Source: Promicromonospora panici
GTDB taxonomy: Bacteria; Actinomycetota; Actinomycetes; Actinomycetales; Cellulomonadaceae
Length of the DNA: 64,000 nt
Direction of reading: 5' to 3'
Assembly (NCBI RefSeq): GCF_900608595.1
Contig: NZ_UWYY01000003.1
Location: 310,001 to 374,000, forward strand
How positions within the stretch are numbered: the stretch's first letter is position 1; each line of letters opens with the position of its first letter. Made by a program: the position numbers and the translations under genes. Positions 27,370 to 36,401 of the stretch are shown here, in pieces. Under the pieces are notes generated by a model. It did no database searches. It saw only the letters and a list, made by a program, of their open reading frames with translations, and was not told where the DNA came from.

Positions 27370-28587
27370 ATGATTCTGCCGACCACGGCCCGCGCGAAGC
27401 TCCGCCGACTGCGTGGCGCGGGCGCGCGCGGGCTTGCCCAGCGCATTGCCGCGCGTGCCTACCGCGCGACGGATGCCCGCTCGCTCAGCTTCCAGCTCGA
27501 CGCGCGCGACATCGCCGCCGACGTCCCGAGCGTGCTCGCGACTCCGGCCGCGGTGGCCGAAGACCGGCCGCTGACCGTCGGGTGGGTGACGTCGCCGCCC
27601 GCCGCCGGCTCAGGAGGGCACACCACGCTGTTCCGCATGGTCGAGGGCCTGGAGGCGAGGGGGCATCGGTGCGTCGTGCTCCTGTACGACCGGCACGGCC
27701 TCGACGTCGCCCAGCGCACGGCCGAGCTGCGGGCCGGCTGGCCCGCCGTGCGCGCGGAGGTCCGCGACGCCCGCGCGGGCTTCGGCGGCCTGGACGCGCT
27801 GGTGGCGTCGTCCTGGGAGTCGGCACACGTCATGCTGGCCTACGACGACGAGCCCACGCACCGCCTGTACTTCATCCAGGACTACGAGCCGTACTTCTAC
27901 CCGCGGGGGTCGGAGCACGAGCTGGCAGCCATGACCTACCGGTTCCCGTTCCGCCGCATCGCTCTCGGCGACATGGTGGCCGGCTGCCTCGAGTCCGAGC
28001 TGGGCCAGGACAGTGACGTCGTCCCGTTCGGCTGCGACACCGCCACCTACCACCTGCCCGCTGTCGAGGCGCCGCGCTCCGGAGTGGTGCTGTATGCGAA
28101 GCCGGACGTCGACCGCCGGGGCTACCTGCTCGCCGCCATGGCGCTCGAACGTTTCCACCGCGACCACCCGGACCAGCCGATCCACGTCTACGGCTCCCGG
28201 CCGACGGACCTGCCGTTCCCGGTGACCTATCACGGCCGCCTGACGCCGGCGGAGCTCAACACCCTGTACGGAACGGTCACCGCGGGCCTGGCGATGTCGT
28301 TCACGAACATCTCGCTCGTCGCGGAGGAGATGCTCGCCGCCGGCGTCGTGCCGGTCGTCAACGACTCGCCGCTGGCCAGGGCCGACCTGCCGAACCCGTA
28401 CGTCGGCTGGGCGGAGCCGACGGCGGCGGACATCGCCGCGGAGCTCTCGGCCGCCGTCCGACGACCCGATGCCGCCGCCTACGCGGAGAAGGCCGCCGCG
28501 AGCGTCGTCGGCCGGTCGTGGGGTCCGACGCAGCAGCTGGTCGCCGGCATCGTGGAGGACGAGGTCCGTGGCGCGGCGCGTGGCTGA
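27370..28587 (+). CDS. WsaF-like glycosyltransferase (rhamnosyltransferase type)
   Basis: 405 aa. GWVTSPPAAGSGGHTTLFRMVEGLE, VASSWESAH and especially YFIQDYEPYFYPRGSEHELA are the hallmark of WsaF-family GT-B enzymes, known from S-layer glycan rhamnan synthesis. Donor-domain motif MSFTNISLVAEEMLAAGVVPVVND follows. This points to rhamnose or another 6-deoxyhexose in the polymer, but no rml genes are in the window. 13 nt after the preceding gene; last gene of the long operon begun at 18321. Confidence 0.82.
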   Translation: MILPTTARAKLRRLRGAGARGLAQRIAARAYRATDARSLSFQLDARDIAADVPSVLATPAAVAEDRPLTVGWVTSPPAAGSGGHTTLFRMVEGLEARGHRCVVLLYDRHGLDVAQRTAELRAGWPAVRAEVRDARAGFGGLDALVASSWESAHVMLAYDDEPTHRLYFIQDYEPYFYPRGSEHELAAMTYRFPFRRIALGDMVAGCLESELGQDSDVVPFGCDTATYHLPAVEAPRSGVVLYAKPDVDRRGYLLAAMALERFHRDHPDQPIHVYGSRPTDLPFPVTYHGRLTPAELNTLYGTVTAGLAMSFTNISLVAEEMLAAGVVPVVNDSPLARADLPNPYVGWAEPTAADIAAELSAAVRRPDAAAYAEKAAASVVGRSWGPTQQLVAGIVEDEVRGAARG

Positions 28588-28615
28588 CCCGGTCGAGCGG
28601 AACAGGCGGCTCGCG

Positions 28616-29317
28616 TCAGCGCGCGACGGGGGGCGATGGGACGGGAACCGCCTCGGCGGGCGCCACGGGGTCGAGCGACGGGTCGTCGCGGCGCGATCCC
28701 CGCACCTCGAGCACCGCGATGACGGCGAACGTGGCGCAGGCGCCGAGCAAGCCCGCCATCCCGGCGCTCCGGGCGCGCGAGCCCTGCACCTGGTGGACGA
28801 CCGTCGACTCGGGGGCGACCGTCACGGTGATGTGGTTGACGGGCGCCACCCCGGCGTCGCGCTGCAGGCGGTCCAGCTCCCCGGCGATCTGCGCGATGAT
28901 CTCGCCCTGCCGCGCCTCCACCTCCTCAGCGGTGCCGGCCACGACCTCGACGTACAGGACCTGCTCGGCGAAGTGGGGGGCCCACTGGCCGCCGGTGTCG
29001 GGCAGGCGCACCGACCAGCCGTCGCGCACGCCCTCGCCGACCAGCGTCGCGTCGGGGGAGGCGTACTTGGTGACCTTGTCCGGCCCGGAGACCGCCTTGG
29101 CGACCACCCCCGCCGTGATGATCAGGTCCTCGGACGTCGTGCGCAGCGCGTTCGGGTAGGCGGCGCTCGTCGGCGCGAGGAACACGACCTGCGTGCGGCT
29201 CCAGAACACGCCGTCGTCCAGTGTGGTGGAGTACATGAGCCCGAGCGTGGCCACGGCACCCGCCACCAGGACGGTCCAGCGCCGCAGCGCCGCACGAACC
29301 AGGTCCCACAGCGTCAT
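28616..29317 (-). CDS. Wzz-like chain-length regulator, minus strand
   Basis: 233 aa with the Wzz topology: N-terminal TM (WTVLVAGAVATLGLMYS), extracytoplasmic domain with a helical stretch (EEVEARQGEIIAQIAGELDRL), C-terminal TM (MAGLLGACATFAVIAVLEV) and a short Pro/Val tail. No P-loop kinase domain is attached. Start ATG 29317 with GGAG 8 nt upstream; longer in-frame versions are not supported. Divergent from a second Wzz-like gene at 29442 across 124 bp. Confidence 0.75.
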   Translation of the reverse strand: MTLWDLVRAALRRWTVLVAGAVATLGLMYSTTLDDGVFWSRTQVVFLAPTSAAYPNALRTTSEDLIITAGVVAKAVSGPDKVTKYASPDATLVGEGVRDGWSVRLPDTGGQWAPHFAEQVLYVEVVAGTAEEVEARQGEIIAQIAGELDRLQRDAGVAPVNHITVTVAPESTVVHQVQGSRARSAGMAGLLGACATFAVIAVLEVRGSRRDDPSLDPVAPAEAVPVPSPPVAR

Positions 29318-29396
29318 CGGATCTCCGCAATTGCTCGGAGCGGGCGAAATTCGCGTGGGAATACCGCGACTCGTTCCTTTCCCGCACCCGGCACGA

Positions 29397-29402
29397 TACC
29401 TT
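29397..29402 (+). promoter_or_regulatory. -10-like TACCTT before the 29442 Wzz gene
   Basis: TACCTT in the divergent spacer, 40 bp upstream of ATG 29442. GGGTGAAC at 29432-29439 sits at ribosome-binding distance from that ATG and more likely acts as Shine-Dalgarno than as a copy of the cluster motif. Confidence 0.35.
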
Positions 29403-29441
29403 TGACGAGCGCGGCGTGATACGCCCGGAAAGGGTGAACAA

Positions 29442-30230
29442 ATGTCTTTCCTCGACGTGATCGCAACCTTGGGCCGCCAGTGGATCGTGACGGTCGCGGG
29501 GTTGATCACGACCGCCGCGCTGATCTGGGGCGCCACCACCGTGGAGCAGCCTGTGTACACCGCACGCTCGCTCGTCCTGCTGGTGCCCTCCGAGCAGGCG
29601 GTCGGCAAGGGCGGCAACCCGTTCCTGGCGCTCGGCGGGCTCGACCTCCCGGCACGCGTGGTGGTCGCGTACTACGAGAGCGACGTCGCCAAGGCCCGGT
29701 TCACCTCGGATTCACCCGAGGCCGAGTATGTCGTGGCGATCGAGGAGTCGACGCGCGGGCCGGTGATCGCCGTGGACGTCACCGACGCGACCCCGCAGCG
29801 CACCCTCGAGACGCTCGACCTGCTCACCGCCTCGATCCCTGTCGAGCTGGAGCGCCTCCAGGCCGAGGTCGACGCGCCGCAGAACGCCGTCGTGTCGACG
29901 CTGGTCCTCGCCAAGGACGAGCGGGCGGCGATCGACACGAGCGGTACGGTGCGCATGATCATCGCCGCCGCCGGCGTAGGGCTGGTGGTCACGGTCGTCG
30001 GCGCCGTGGCGATCGACGGGCTGCAGCGCAGCCGGGCGCGGAGCAGGATGCCGGTCACCGGGCCGCCGGTCCTGAAGCCCTCGAGCGACAAGCCGCCGAC
30101 CGTGCGGCTGCCCGCCGTGAAAACGCCGGCCGACAGGACTCTCCCGCCCTGGAACAACCCCGCCCCTGAGTCCCGCGACCGCCGCAAGGACGATGCGTCC
30201 TCCCGGGCGTCCGCCGCGGAGACCCGGTGA
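29442..30230 (+). CDS. Wzz-like chain-length regulator, plus strand
   Basis: 262 aa. TM1 at residues 14-33 (WIVTVAGLITTAALIWGATT), extracytoplasmic domain, TM2 near 170-190 (MIIAAAGVGLVVTVVGAVAI), then a 70-residue disordered cytosolic tail rich in Pro, Lys and Ser. No kinase domain. GAAAGGGTG upstream provides the ribosome site. Followed after 12 nt (a ccggtga direct repeat) by the polymerase gene, as usual for Wzz/Wzy pairs. Confidence 0.78.
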   Translation: MSFLDVIATLGRQWIVTVAGLITTAALIWGATTVEQPVYTARSLVLLVPSEQAVGKGGNPFLALGGLDLPARVVVAYYESDVAKARFTSDSPEAEYVVAIEESTRGPVIAVDVTDATPQRTLETLDLLTASIPVELERLQAEVDAPQNAVVSTLVLAKDERAAIDTSGTVRMIIAAAGVGLVVTVVGAVAIDGLQRSRARSRMPVTGPPVLKPSSDKPPTVRLPAVKTPADRTLPPWNNPAPESRDRRKDDASSRASAAETR

Positions 30231-30242
30231 TCCGGTGATCCG

Positions 30243-31556
30243 GTGACACGGACCCGGCCTGCCGCATACCGGCGACATGCGGCGCCGCAGCTGGGCCTGT
30301 TCCGGCGTCCGAGGCCGTTCGACGTCGTCACGTGGCTCTCGGTCTACCTGGTTCTGCTGTTCGCCGTGCCCTCGAAGCTCGTGATCGGACCGCTCGGCAG
30401 CGCCGGGGCCCCGTCGATGGTGGTCGGGCTCGCGAGCCTGCTGCTGTGGGTGCTCATCGGCGTGGGGGCGTCCCGGCCGACGCTGAGCGGTCCCCGGCTG
30501 GTCCGGGTGGCGCTTGCCGTCTTCCTGTTCAGCGTCGGGGTCTCGTACGTCATCGCGATGTCGCGGCCTGTTGTGTCGAGCGAGGTCAGCCCCGCTGACG
30601 TCGCGCTCCTGTCACTGCTCGCCTGGTCGGGCACCCTCCTCCTGGCGCACGACGGCATCACGTCGGCCGCTCGGCGCGACGTGCTCGTGTGGCGGCTGGC
30701 CCTCTCCGGCGGCGCGCTCGCCGTGCTGGGACTCGCGCAGTTCGCCCTCGGTGAGCTGTTCGTGGACCGGATCTCCGTGCCCGGGCTGACCCTCACGTCG
30801 CCGTACGAGCTCGGGGAACGCAACGGTCGCGTCCGCCCGCAGGGCACGGCGACCCATGCGATCGAGTACGGCGTGCTCGTCACCATGCTGCTGCCGCTGG
30901 CGCTGCACGTAGGTTTCCAGCACACCGAACGCAGGGCCGTCGTGCGGTGGGCACCGGCCGTGGCGTCGCTCGCCCTGGTGCCCGCGACCGGTTCCCGGTC
31001 CGCCTATGTAGGCGCCGCCATCGGCCTCGTGATCATGCTGATCGGCTGGAAGGGGCAACGGCGCCGCATCATGCTGGGCGTCACCGCTGCCGGCACGGTC
31101 GGGGGGATGGTGGTGGCACCGGGGATGCTGGCGTCGATCGTCGGACTGTTCGCCGGCGCCTCCGAGGACCCGAGCGTCGCCTCCCGGACCGGCTCGTTCG
31201 AGCTGGCGGGAGATTTCATCGCACGCGACCCCCTGTTCGGGCGAGGGCTGGGCACGTTCCTGCCCACCTACCGGATCTTCGACAACCAGTACCTTCTGCT
31301 CCTCGTGACCATCGGCGTGGTGGGCACGGTCCTGTTCTGCGGCCTCTGCGCGGCGGTCGTCCGGGTGCTCGTCCGGGCACGCGCGCGCAGCGCCGGCACC
31401 GATGCCAGGTCCCACGACCTCGCCCTGGCACTCATCGCGTCGGTCGTGGTCGGGTTCGTCAGCCTGCTTTTTTTCGACGCCTTCGCATTCCCGATGACGA
31501 TGGGCGCCCTCTTCCTCTTGGTCGGGCTCGCCGGCACCCTACGGGACCAGGCGTAG
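30243..31556 (+). CDS. O-antigen ligase/polymerase-like protein (Wzy type)
   Basis: 437 aa with about 11 membrane segments and one larger periplasmic loop around residues 175-205 (SPYELGERNGRVRPQGTATHAIEYG). R-P-x-G-T at this loop and VPATGSRSAYVGAAIG with the later RDPLFGRGLGTFLP segment match the Wzy_C/O-antigen ligase superfamily, which polymerises or transfers lipid-linked repeat units outside the membrane. GTG start at 30243; GATCCGGTGATCC precedes it without a strong ribosome site, so coupling to the Wzz gene is likely. Confidence 0.82.
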   Translation: MTRTRPAAYRRHAAPQLGLFRRPRPFDVVTWLSVYLVLLFAVPSKLVIGPLGSAGAPSMVVGLASLLLWVLIGVGASRPTLSGPRLVRVALAVFLFSVGVSYVIAMSRPVVSSEVSPADVALLSLLAWSGTLLLAHDGITSAARRDVLVWRLALSGGALAVLGLAQFALGELFVDRISVPGLTLTSPYELGERNGRVRPQGTATHAIEYGVLVTMLLPLALHVGFQHTERRAVVRWAPAVASLALVPATGSRSAYVGAAIGLVIMLIGWKGQRRRIMLGVTAAGTVGGMVVAPGMLASIVGLFAGASEDPSVASRTGSFELAGDFIARDPLFGRGLGTFLPTYRIFDNQYLLLLVTIGVVGTVLFCGLCAAVVRVLVRARARSAGTDARSHDLALALIASVVVGFVSLLFFDAFAFPMTMGALFLLVGLAGTLRDQA

Positions 31557-31580
31557 GCAGGTCGGGTTACCGCCGGTTAA

Positions 31581-31642
31581 TCACCCGTATATTCACCCGT
31601 CACGGCATTCCGCGCCCGTACTTCTTCCTTCACGATGAGCAA
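31581..31642 (+). promoter_or_regulatory. Two-motif promoter of the 31643 operon
   Basis: TCACCC at 31581-31586 and 31593-31598 (12-bp step), then CACGAT at 31631-31636 as a -10-like element, a 6-nt gap and ATG 31643. Distances 12 / 38 / 12 are exactly repeated on the minus strand at 36463-36401. Confidence 0.6.
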
Positions 31643-32296
31643 ATGATCAATCTCTGCTTTCACGGCATCGGGACGGCCCCTTACGGCGTCCCGGCGGAGG
31701 AAGCTGCCTACTGGATCGACGCCGACACGTTCCACCGGGTCCTGGACCTGGTCGGCGAGCGATCAGACGTCCAGCTCTCCTTCGACGACGGCAATGCCTC
31801 CGACGTCGAGGTGGCGCTGCCGGAGCTGACGGCCCGGGGCCGGACCGCCGACTTCTTCGTGATCGCGGGCCGCCTCGGCAACCCCGGGTCGCTGTCGGCT
31901 GACGACGTCCGCGGGCTGCACGGGGCCGGGATGAGCGTCGGGTCGCACGGCATGCACCACCGGGTATGGCGCCGCCTGAGCCCGGCCGAGCAGTACGAGG
32001 AGCTGGTGGTCGCCCGCAGGCGGCTCGAGGAGGTGCTGGGCCAACCCGTGCGCATGGCCGCGTGCCCGCTCGGCCGGTACGACCGCGCGACCCTGACCGC
32101 CCTGCGCCGGCTGCGCTACGACCTCGTCTATACCAGCGACCGTGCCCTCGCACGGCCCGGCACCTGGCGACAGGCCCGGTTCAGCGTCCGCGCGCACGAC
32201 ACGGCCGACGATGTCCGCGCCTGGCTCCGGCACGGCGACCGGTACGCCGCGCGGCTCGCCGACTCGGCACGCACCTTCGTCAAGGGGCTGCGCTGA
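31643..32296 (+). CDS. Polysaccharide deacetylase-family protein
   Basis: 217 aa. NodB-type motif 1 LSFDDGNASD (Asp48 and Asp49) and motif 2 SVGSHGMHHRVW (His102, His105/106) supply the expected metal ligands and base; CPLGRYDRATLTALR fits motif 3. No signal peptide, so it would act in the cytoplasm on a lipid-linked or nucleotide sugar. ATG 31643 appears leaderless. Removal of an acetyl group here fits a cluster rich in N-acetylated amino sugars. Confidence 0.8.
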   Translation: MINLCFHGIGTAPYGVPAEEAAYWIDADTFHRVLDLVGERSDVQLSFDDGNASDVEVALPELTARGRTADFFVIAGRLGNPGSLSADDVRGLHGAGMSVGSHGMHHRVWRRLSPAEQYEELVVARRRLEEVLGQPVRMAACPLGRYDRATLTALRRLRYDLVYTSDRALARPGTWRQARFSVRAHDTADDVRAWLRHGDRYAARLADSARTFVKGLR

Positions 32297-33234
32297 TGAC
32301 CGGCCCGGGCAGACCGGCCGGCTCGGAGCTGGGGGCGCATCCCGAGGTCGCCGCCGTCGTGGTGACCTACAACAGTGCCGGCCACGTCGGCGATCTGCTG
32401 GACAGCCTGCCCGCGGCGTTCGGCGACGTCACCTACCGGACGGTAGTGGTCGACAACGGCTCGTCCGACGGCACGGTGGAGCTGCTGCTCGCTCGCGGTG
32501 ACTGCCTGGTGGTCAAGAGCGTGAACGACGGGTTCGGCGCCGGCGTGAACCGCGCCGTGCGGAACGCACCGCTGACCGAGGCCGTCCTCGTGCTCAACCC
32601 CGACGCCGTGCTGGACCCCGAGGCCGTGCCCAGGATGCTGGACGTGCTGCGCCGGCCCGGCGTCGGCATCGTCGCCCCCCGCACGCGCGAGGCCGACGGG
32701 AGTCTGTCGCCGACGCTGCGCCGCGCCCCGACCGTCGCCCGCGTCGGCGGGCTGAGCTTCACCCGCCTCCCCGTGTTCGCCGAGCGGATCGACGACCCGC
32801 GCGCCTACACCACCGAGCGCACGGTGGACTGGGCCATCGGGGCCATCTGGCTGATGTCACGCCGCTGCTTCGACACGATGGGCGGGTTCGACGAGACCTA
32901 CTTCCTCTACTCGGAAGAGACCGACTTCGCGCTGCGGGCCGGGGACGCGGGCTGGTCCACGGTCTATACGCCGCTCGCGGGTGGCATGCACGTGGGCGGC
33001 GGGTCGGGCACCAGCCACGAGACCCACACGATGCAGATGCTGAACCGGGTCCGGCTGGTCCGCCGGCGCCACGGCACGACCGCGGCCTGGGCGTACTACG
33101 CGATGACCCTGCTCATCGAGCTGCGCCGAGGCGTGCTGGGGCACCGCGCGTCGTGGCCCACCCTGCGTGCGCTGGTCCAGCCCGCCCGCCGTCCGGCCGT
33201 GCTCGGCGCCGGCGACGCGCTGCTGCCGCGATGA
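32296..33234 (+). CDS. Glycosyltransferase family 2 protein (WbbL/rhamnosyltransferase-like)
   Basis: 312 aa. AAVVVTYNSAGHVGDLLDSL, VVVDNGSSDGT, VLVLNPDAVLDPE and the later GFDETYFLYSEETDFALRAGDAGW pattern are characteristic of the WbbL-like GT2 group, many of which transfer rhamnose. ATG overlaps the stop of the deacetylase gene (TGATG). Cytosolic, using undecaprenyl-linked acceptor. Confidence 0.87.
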   Translation: MTGPGRPAGSELGAHPEVAAVVVTYNSAGHVGDLLDSLPAAFGDVTYRTVVVDNGSSDGTVELLLARGDCLVVKSVNDGFGAGVNRAVRNAPLTEAVLVLNPDAVLDPEAVPRMLDVLRRPGVGIVAPRTREADGSLSPTLRRAPTVARVGGLSFTRLPVFAERIDDPRAYTTERTVDWAIGAIWLMSRRCFDTMGGFDETYFLYSEETDFALRAGDAGWSTVYTPLAGGMHVGGGSGTSHETHTMQMLNRVRLVRRRHGTTAAWAYYAMTLLIELRRGVLGHRASWPTLRALVQPARRPAVLGAGDALLPR

Positions 33235-33241
33235 GGCCGCG

Positions 33242-34093
33242 ATGACCGGGGCGGGGGCCGCACGGCCCGTCGCGTCCGTCGTGATCCCCGCGCACGACGA
33301 GGAGCGCACGATCGGACGTCTCCTGGACGCCCTGTGCGCCGCGCCGGGGCTGCTCGAGATCGTCGTCGCGTGCAACGGGTGTACCGACGGCACGGCAGAC
33401 ACCGCCCGCCGATACCCCGTGACCGTGCTCGACCTGCCCGAACCCTCCAAGTCCGCGGCGCTGCGTGCCGGGGACCGCGTCGCCGTCGCGTTCCCGCGGG
33501 TCTACCTCGATGCCGACGTGGAGATCACGGCGGACGGCGTGGCCCGGCTCGCGGCCGCGGTGGGCCAGGGCGGCATCACCGTCGCCGCGCCCCGGCGGAC
33601 GATTCCCCGCACGGGGGTCTCCTCCCCGGTGCGCTGGTACCACGACGTGTGGGAGTCCCTGCCGGCGGTCCGCTCGGGCCTGTTCGGGCGGGGCGTCCTC
33701 GCCGTGTCCGAGGACGGCGCCCGCCGGGTCGGTGCGCTGCCGGAGATGATGGCCGACGACCTGGTGCTCTCGGAGGCGTTCGCGCCGGCCGAGCGCGCCG
33801 TCGTGCACGACGTCGCGGTCGTCGTGCACCCGGCGCGCACCCTGCGGGACCTCGTCCGGCGCCGCACGCGCGTGACGACCGGCAACGCCCAGGCCGACCG
33901 GGCCGGCCTGCGCGGGGCCGAGGCGCGGACATCGCTCGGTGACCTCTGGCACGTCGTGCGGGAGCGGCCAGGGCTAGCGCTGCGGATGCCCGTATTCCTC
34001 GGCGTCGTGATCGCGGGCCGCATGCGCGCCCGGGCCGCGGTGCGGGCCGGTGACTTCACCACGTGGGAACGGGACGCCAGCTCGCGGGTGTGA
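33242..34093 (+). CDS. Glycosyltransferase family 2 protein
   Basis: 283 aa. ASVVIPAHDEERTIGRLLDAL and the D-x-D region FPRVYLDADVEIT mark a GT-A enzyme; VACNGCTDGTADTARR replaces the usual VDNGSSDGT. MADDLVLSEAFAPAER fits the acceptor/base segment, and a hydrophobic stretch near the C-terminus (LRMPVFLGVVIAGR) may touch the membrane. 7 nt after the previous stop; last gene of its operon, convergent with the beta-helix gene at 34105. Confidence 0.85.
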   Translation: MTGAGAARPVASVVIPAHDEERTIGRLLDALCAAPGLLEIVVACNGCTDGTADTARRYPVTVLDLPEPSKSAALRAGDRVAVAFPRVYLDADVEITADGVARLAAAVGQGGITVAAPRRTIPRTGVSSPVRWYHDVWESLPAVRSGLFGRGVLAVSEDGARRVGALPEMMADDLVLSEAFAPAERAVVHDVAVVVHPARTLRDLVRRRTRVTTGNAQADRAGLRGAEARTSLGDLWHVVRERPGLALRMPVFLGVVIAGRMRARAAVRAGDFTTWERDASSRV

Positions 34094-34104
34094 CGTGGTC
34101 GGGC

Positions 34105-35139
34105 CTACGCCCCGCCGCACGGCGCCAGCCGCCCCACCGGCGTCGTGCGGCCGTTCGCCGCGACCGTCACCAGGTGCGACCCCGTGACGGCGACTGCCGG
34201 GCAACTCACCTCGGCCGGGCCGTAGCCCCAGCTCTCGTCGACCACCCGCAGGTTGTACACGGTCCCCGAGGTGCCTGCCCGGAACGGGTAGCCGCCACCG
34301 CTCACGAGCAGCCCGTCGATCGTCAGCGACGTGTTGTCCTGGTCGCCCGGGTAGAAGAACGGGGCGTTGCCTGGGCAGTCGGCCCGTTCCTCGAGCGTGA
34401 TGACGCTCTGCCGCACCAGGACCGGGCCGCCGTTGTGCCCCTGGATGCCGTCGCCGTGCCAGTCCTGGCACTCCGCGGGCGGGACGACGGCGATGTAGCT
34501 GTTCTCCACAGTCACCCCGCCGCAGTGCTTCGAGCCCACCCGGATACCTTCGGGGACGCCGTCGATCAGGACGTCGCGGACGGTGAACCCGCCGGTGCCG
34601 ATGACCGGCAGGTCGGTCTCGGTGGCCCCCGCGGTGCGCGTGAACGTCGAGCTCTCCACGACCAGCCCCGACCCGCACGCGCCGTTCACGTCGTTGACGA
34701 CGAAGGCATCGACCGCCTGCACACGCCGTAGGGTGACGTTCTCGGCGGCGACGCGGATGACGCCGCCGGTGATTCTCAGGTCCTCGACCACCGCGCCCCG
34801 CGCACGGATCCAGAGGTCACCGGTGTGCTCGTCCTTCGGCTCCCAGCCGGCCGGGAGACCGACACTCGACCTCGTGGGAAACGTGGCCGCCACGGCCTCC
34901 GGCACGCGAGTCGGCACGACCACGTCGTCATCGGGAGCGGGGCCTTCCCCCGGCGCGACCGACACACCTGGAGCAGCCCCCGGCGTCGTCCACAGTTCCG
35001 GAGGCACGGACGTCGACGCCGGGGCGAGCGTCATGATCACGACGGCCGCCAGCACACAGACCGCCCGCCGGAACGTCGCCGGCCGCCGTCGCGGCGGTGG
35101 GGTACGCCTATGGGCCATCCCGGTACGGCTCCTTCTCAT
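34105..35139 (-). CDS. Exported right-handed beta-helix protein (pectate-lyase-like fold)
   Basis: 344 aa. Basic N-terminus plus hydrophobic segment (AVCVLAAVVIMTLAPAS) for export or anchoring, a Pro-rich spacer, then parallel beta-helix coils (DLWIRARGAVVEDLRITGGVIRVAAENVTLRRV onward). DWHGDGIQGH and GNAPFFYPGDQDN are the best candidates for a polysaccharide-binding or lyase site. The ATG at 35139 forms ATGA with the GT4 stop; a second ATG at 35118 has a better-placed AGAAGGAG. It could cleave or trim the polymer during assembly; catalysis is unproven. Confidence 0.78.
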   Translation of the reverse strand: MRRSRTGMAHRRTPPPRRRPATFRRAVCVLAAVVIMTLAPASTSVPPELWTTPGAAPGVSVAPGEGPAPDDDVVVPTRVPEAVAATFPTRSSVGLPAGWEPKDEHTGDLWIRARGAVVEDLRITGGVIRVAAENVTLRRVQAVDAFVVNDVNGACGSGLVVESSTFTRTAGATETDLPVIGTGGFTVRDVLIDGVPEGIRVGSKHCGGVTVENSYIAVVPPAECQDWHGDGIQGHNGGPVLVRQSVITLEERADCPGNAPFFYPGDQDNTSLTIDGLLVSGGGYPFRAGTSGTVYNLRVVDESWGYGPAEVSCPAVAVTGSHLVTVAANGRTTPVGRLAPCGGA

Positions 35140-36401
35140 GCGCTCACCTTCGCACCGAATTCCGGCCGCGGCGCGGCAACGTCCTCGTAGAGGTCCGCCA
35201 TACGGTCGATCCGGCGGTCCCACAGATGGACGGCGATCACGCGCTCGCGGGCCGCCGCACCCTTCCGCAGCCGTAGCCCAGGGTCGGCGACCAGGCGGCG
35301 GACCGCCCCGGCCACGTCCTGCGCGAGCTGGGCCGGTGACTCGACGGGCACGCGGACGGCGCACGCGTCGGACACGTTCTCCGCCGGGCCGCCGCGGTCG
35401 CACACGACGAGCGGCAGCCCGTGCGCCATGGCTTCGAGGACCACGGCACCGCCCGGCTCCCGGTAGCTCGGGAAGACGAAGACGTCGGCGCGCTCGTAGA
35501 AGCCGTCGACGTCCGCATGCGGGACCGCGCCGTGGATCGTCACCCGTCCGGTCAGCCGCAGGTCGCGCACCAGGTCGTCGCACGCGCGGCGGTCGTTGCC
35601 GTCACCCACCACGTCGAGCACCACCGGCAGGTCGCGCAGCCGGGCCATCGCGCGGATCGCCTCCCGTGCGCCTTTGGTCCGCACGAGGCGTCCGACATGC
35701 AGCAGCCGCACCGGGCCGGTACGACCCGAGCGGTCGACCTCGGGCGGGACCTCCTGCACGGCGACGTCGCTCTGCGTCTCGTACCGGCGCAGCGGCAGGT
35801 CCCCCAGGACGTCCCGCACGTAGGGGGCGATGCCCACCACGCAGTCGGCGGACCGATAGCTCGAGCGCAGCAGCGGGTCCAGCCGGAGCCGGAGCCGGTC
35901 CAGCTGCCGGAGCCGCTGGTACAAGGGTGTCGCGCCCTCCTCCCGGACGAACGCGGGCGGGGACTCCAGGCTGCCGCCGACCGGCCCGAGCACCACCGGG
36001 AGGCCCAGGTTGACGACGGGCGACGGGTACCGCAGCGCCACGGGCGTCACCTGGTGCGCCACGTCGAACCGTGCGCCCGCGGCGAGCCGGTTCCGCACGT
36101 AGCGCCGAGCCCGGGCGTAGAACGGCACGTAGGCGGGCTGGAGCATGCTGTTCAGCCGCTCCGCGCGGTGCACCAACGGGGGTTCGGCCCACTCGATGAC
36201 CTGAGTGCGCGGCAGCTGCTGCGACGGTGGCACATGCCCCCTCTTGTAGGTGGACAGGAGGGTCACCCGGAACCGTTGCGAGAGCCGGTGCGCCCATTGG
36301 TACGCCAACCATGACTCTCCGACGTCTTCTCCGTCGCACGCCGGTGCGACCAGCAGCACGCTTGTCACGCGGGCTGGTGCGACCTGCTCGTTGACAGCCA
36401 T
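35136..36401 (-). CDS. Glycosyltransferase family 4 protein
   Basis: 421 aa, GT-B. N-terminal SVLLVAPACDGEDVGESWLAYQWAHRLSQRF, then LHVGRLVRTKGAREAIRAM, VVGDGNDRR, and PSYREPGGAVVLEAMAHGLPLVVCDRGG with the E-x7-E motif typical of active GT4 retaining transferases. ATG 36401 sits 6 nt after CACTAT, so it is probably leaderless; a 13-residue longer version is not needed. Co-transcribed with the beta-helix gene. Confidence 0.88.
   Translation of the reverse strand: MAVNEQVAPARVTSVLLVAPACDGEDVGESWLAYQWAHRLSQRFRVTLLSTYKRGHVPPSQQLPRTQVIEWAEPPLVHRAERLNSMLQPAYVPFYARARRYVRNRLAAGARFDVAHQVTPVALRYPSPVVNLGLPVVLGPVGGSLESPPAFVREEGATPLYQRLRQLDRLRLRLDPLLRSSYRSADCVVGIAPYVRDVLGDLPLRRYETQSDVAVQEVPPEVDRSGRTGPVRLLHVGRLVRTKGAREAIRAMARLRDLPVVLDVVGDGNDRRACDDLVRDLRLTGRVTIHGAVPHADVDGFYERADVFVFPSYREPGGAVVLEAMAHGLPLVVCDRGGPAENVSDACAVRVPVESPAQLAQDVAGAVRRLVADPGLRLRKGAAARERVIAVHLWDRRIDRMADLYEDVAAPRPEFGAKVSA

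Noticed and set aside
29432..29439. GGGTGAAC before the plus-strand Wzz gene as another regulatory copy
   Set aside because: It is single and sits at Shine-Dalgarno distance from ATG 29442, unlike the other sites, which are upstream of a -10.
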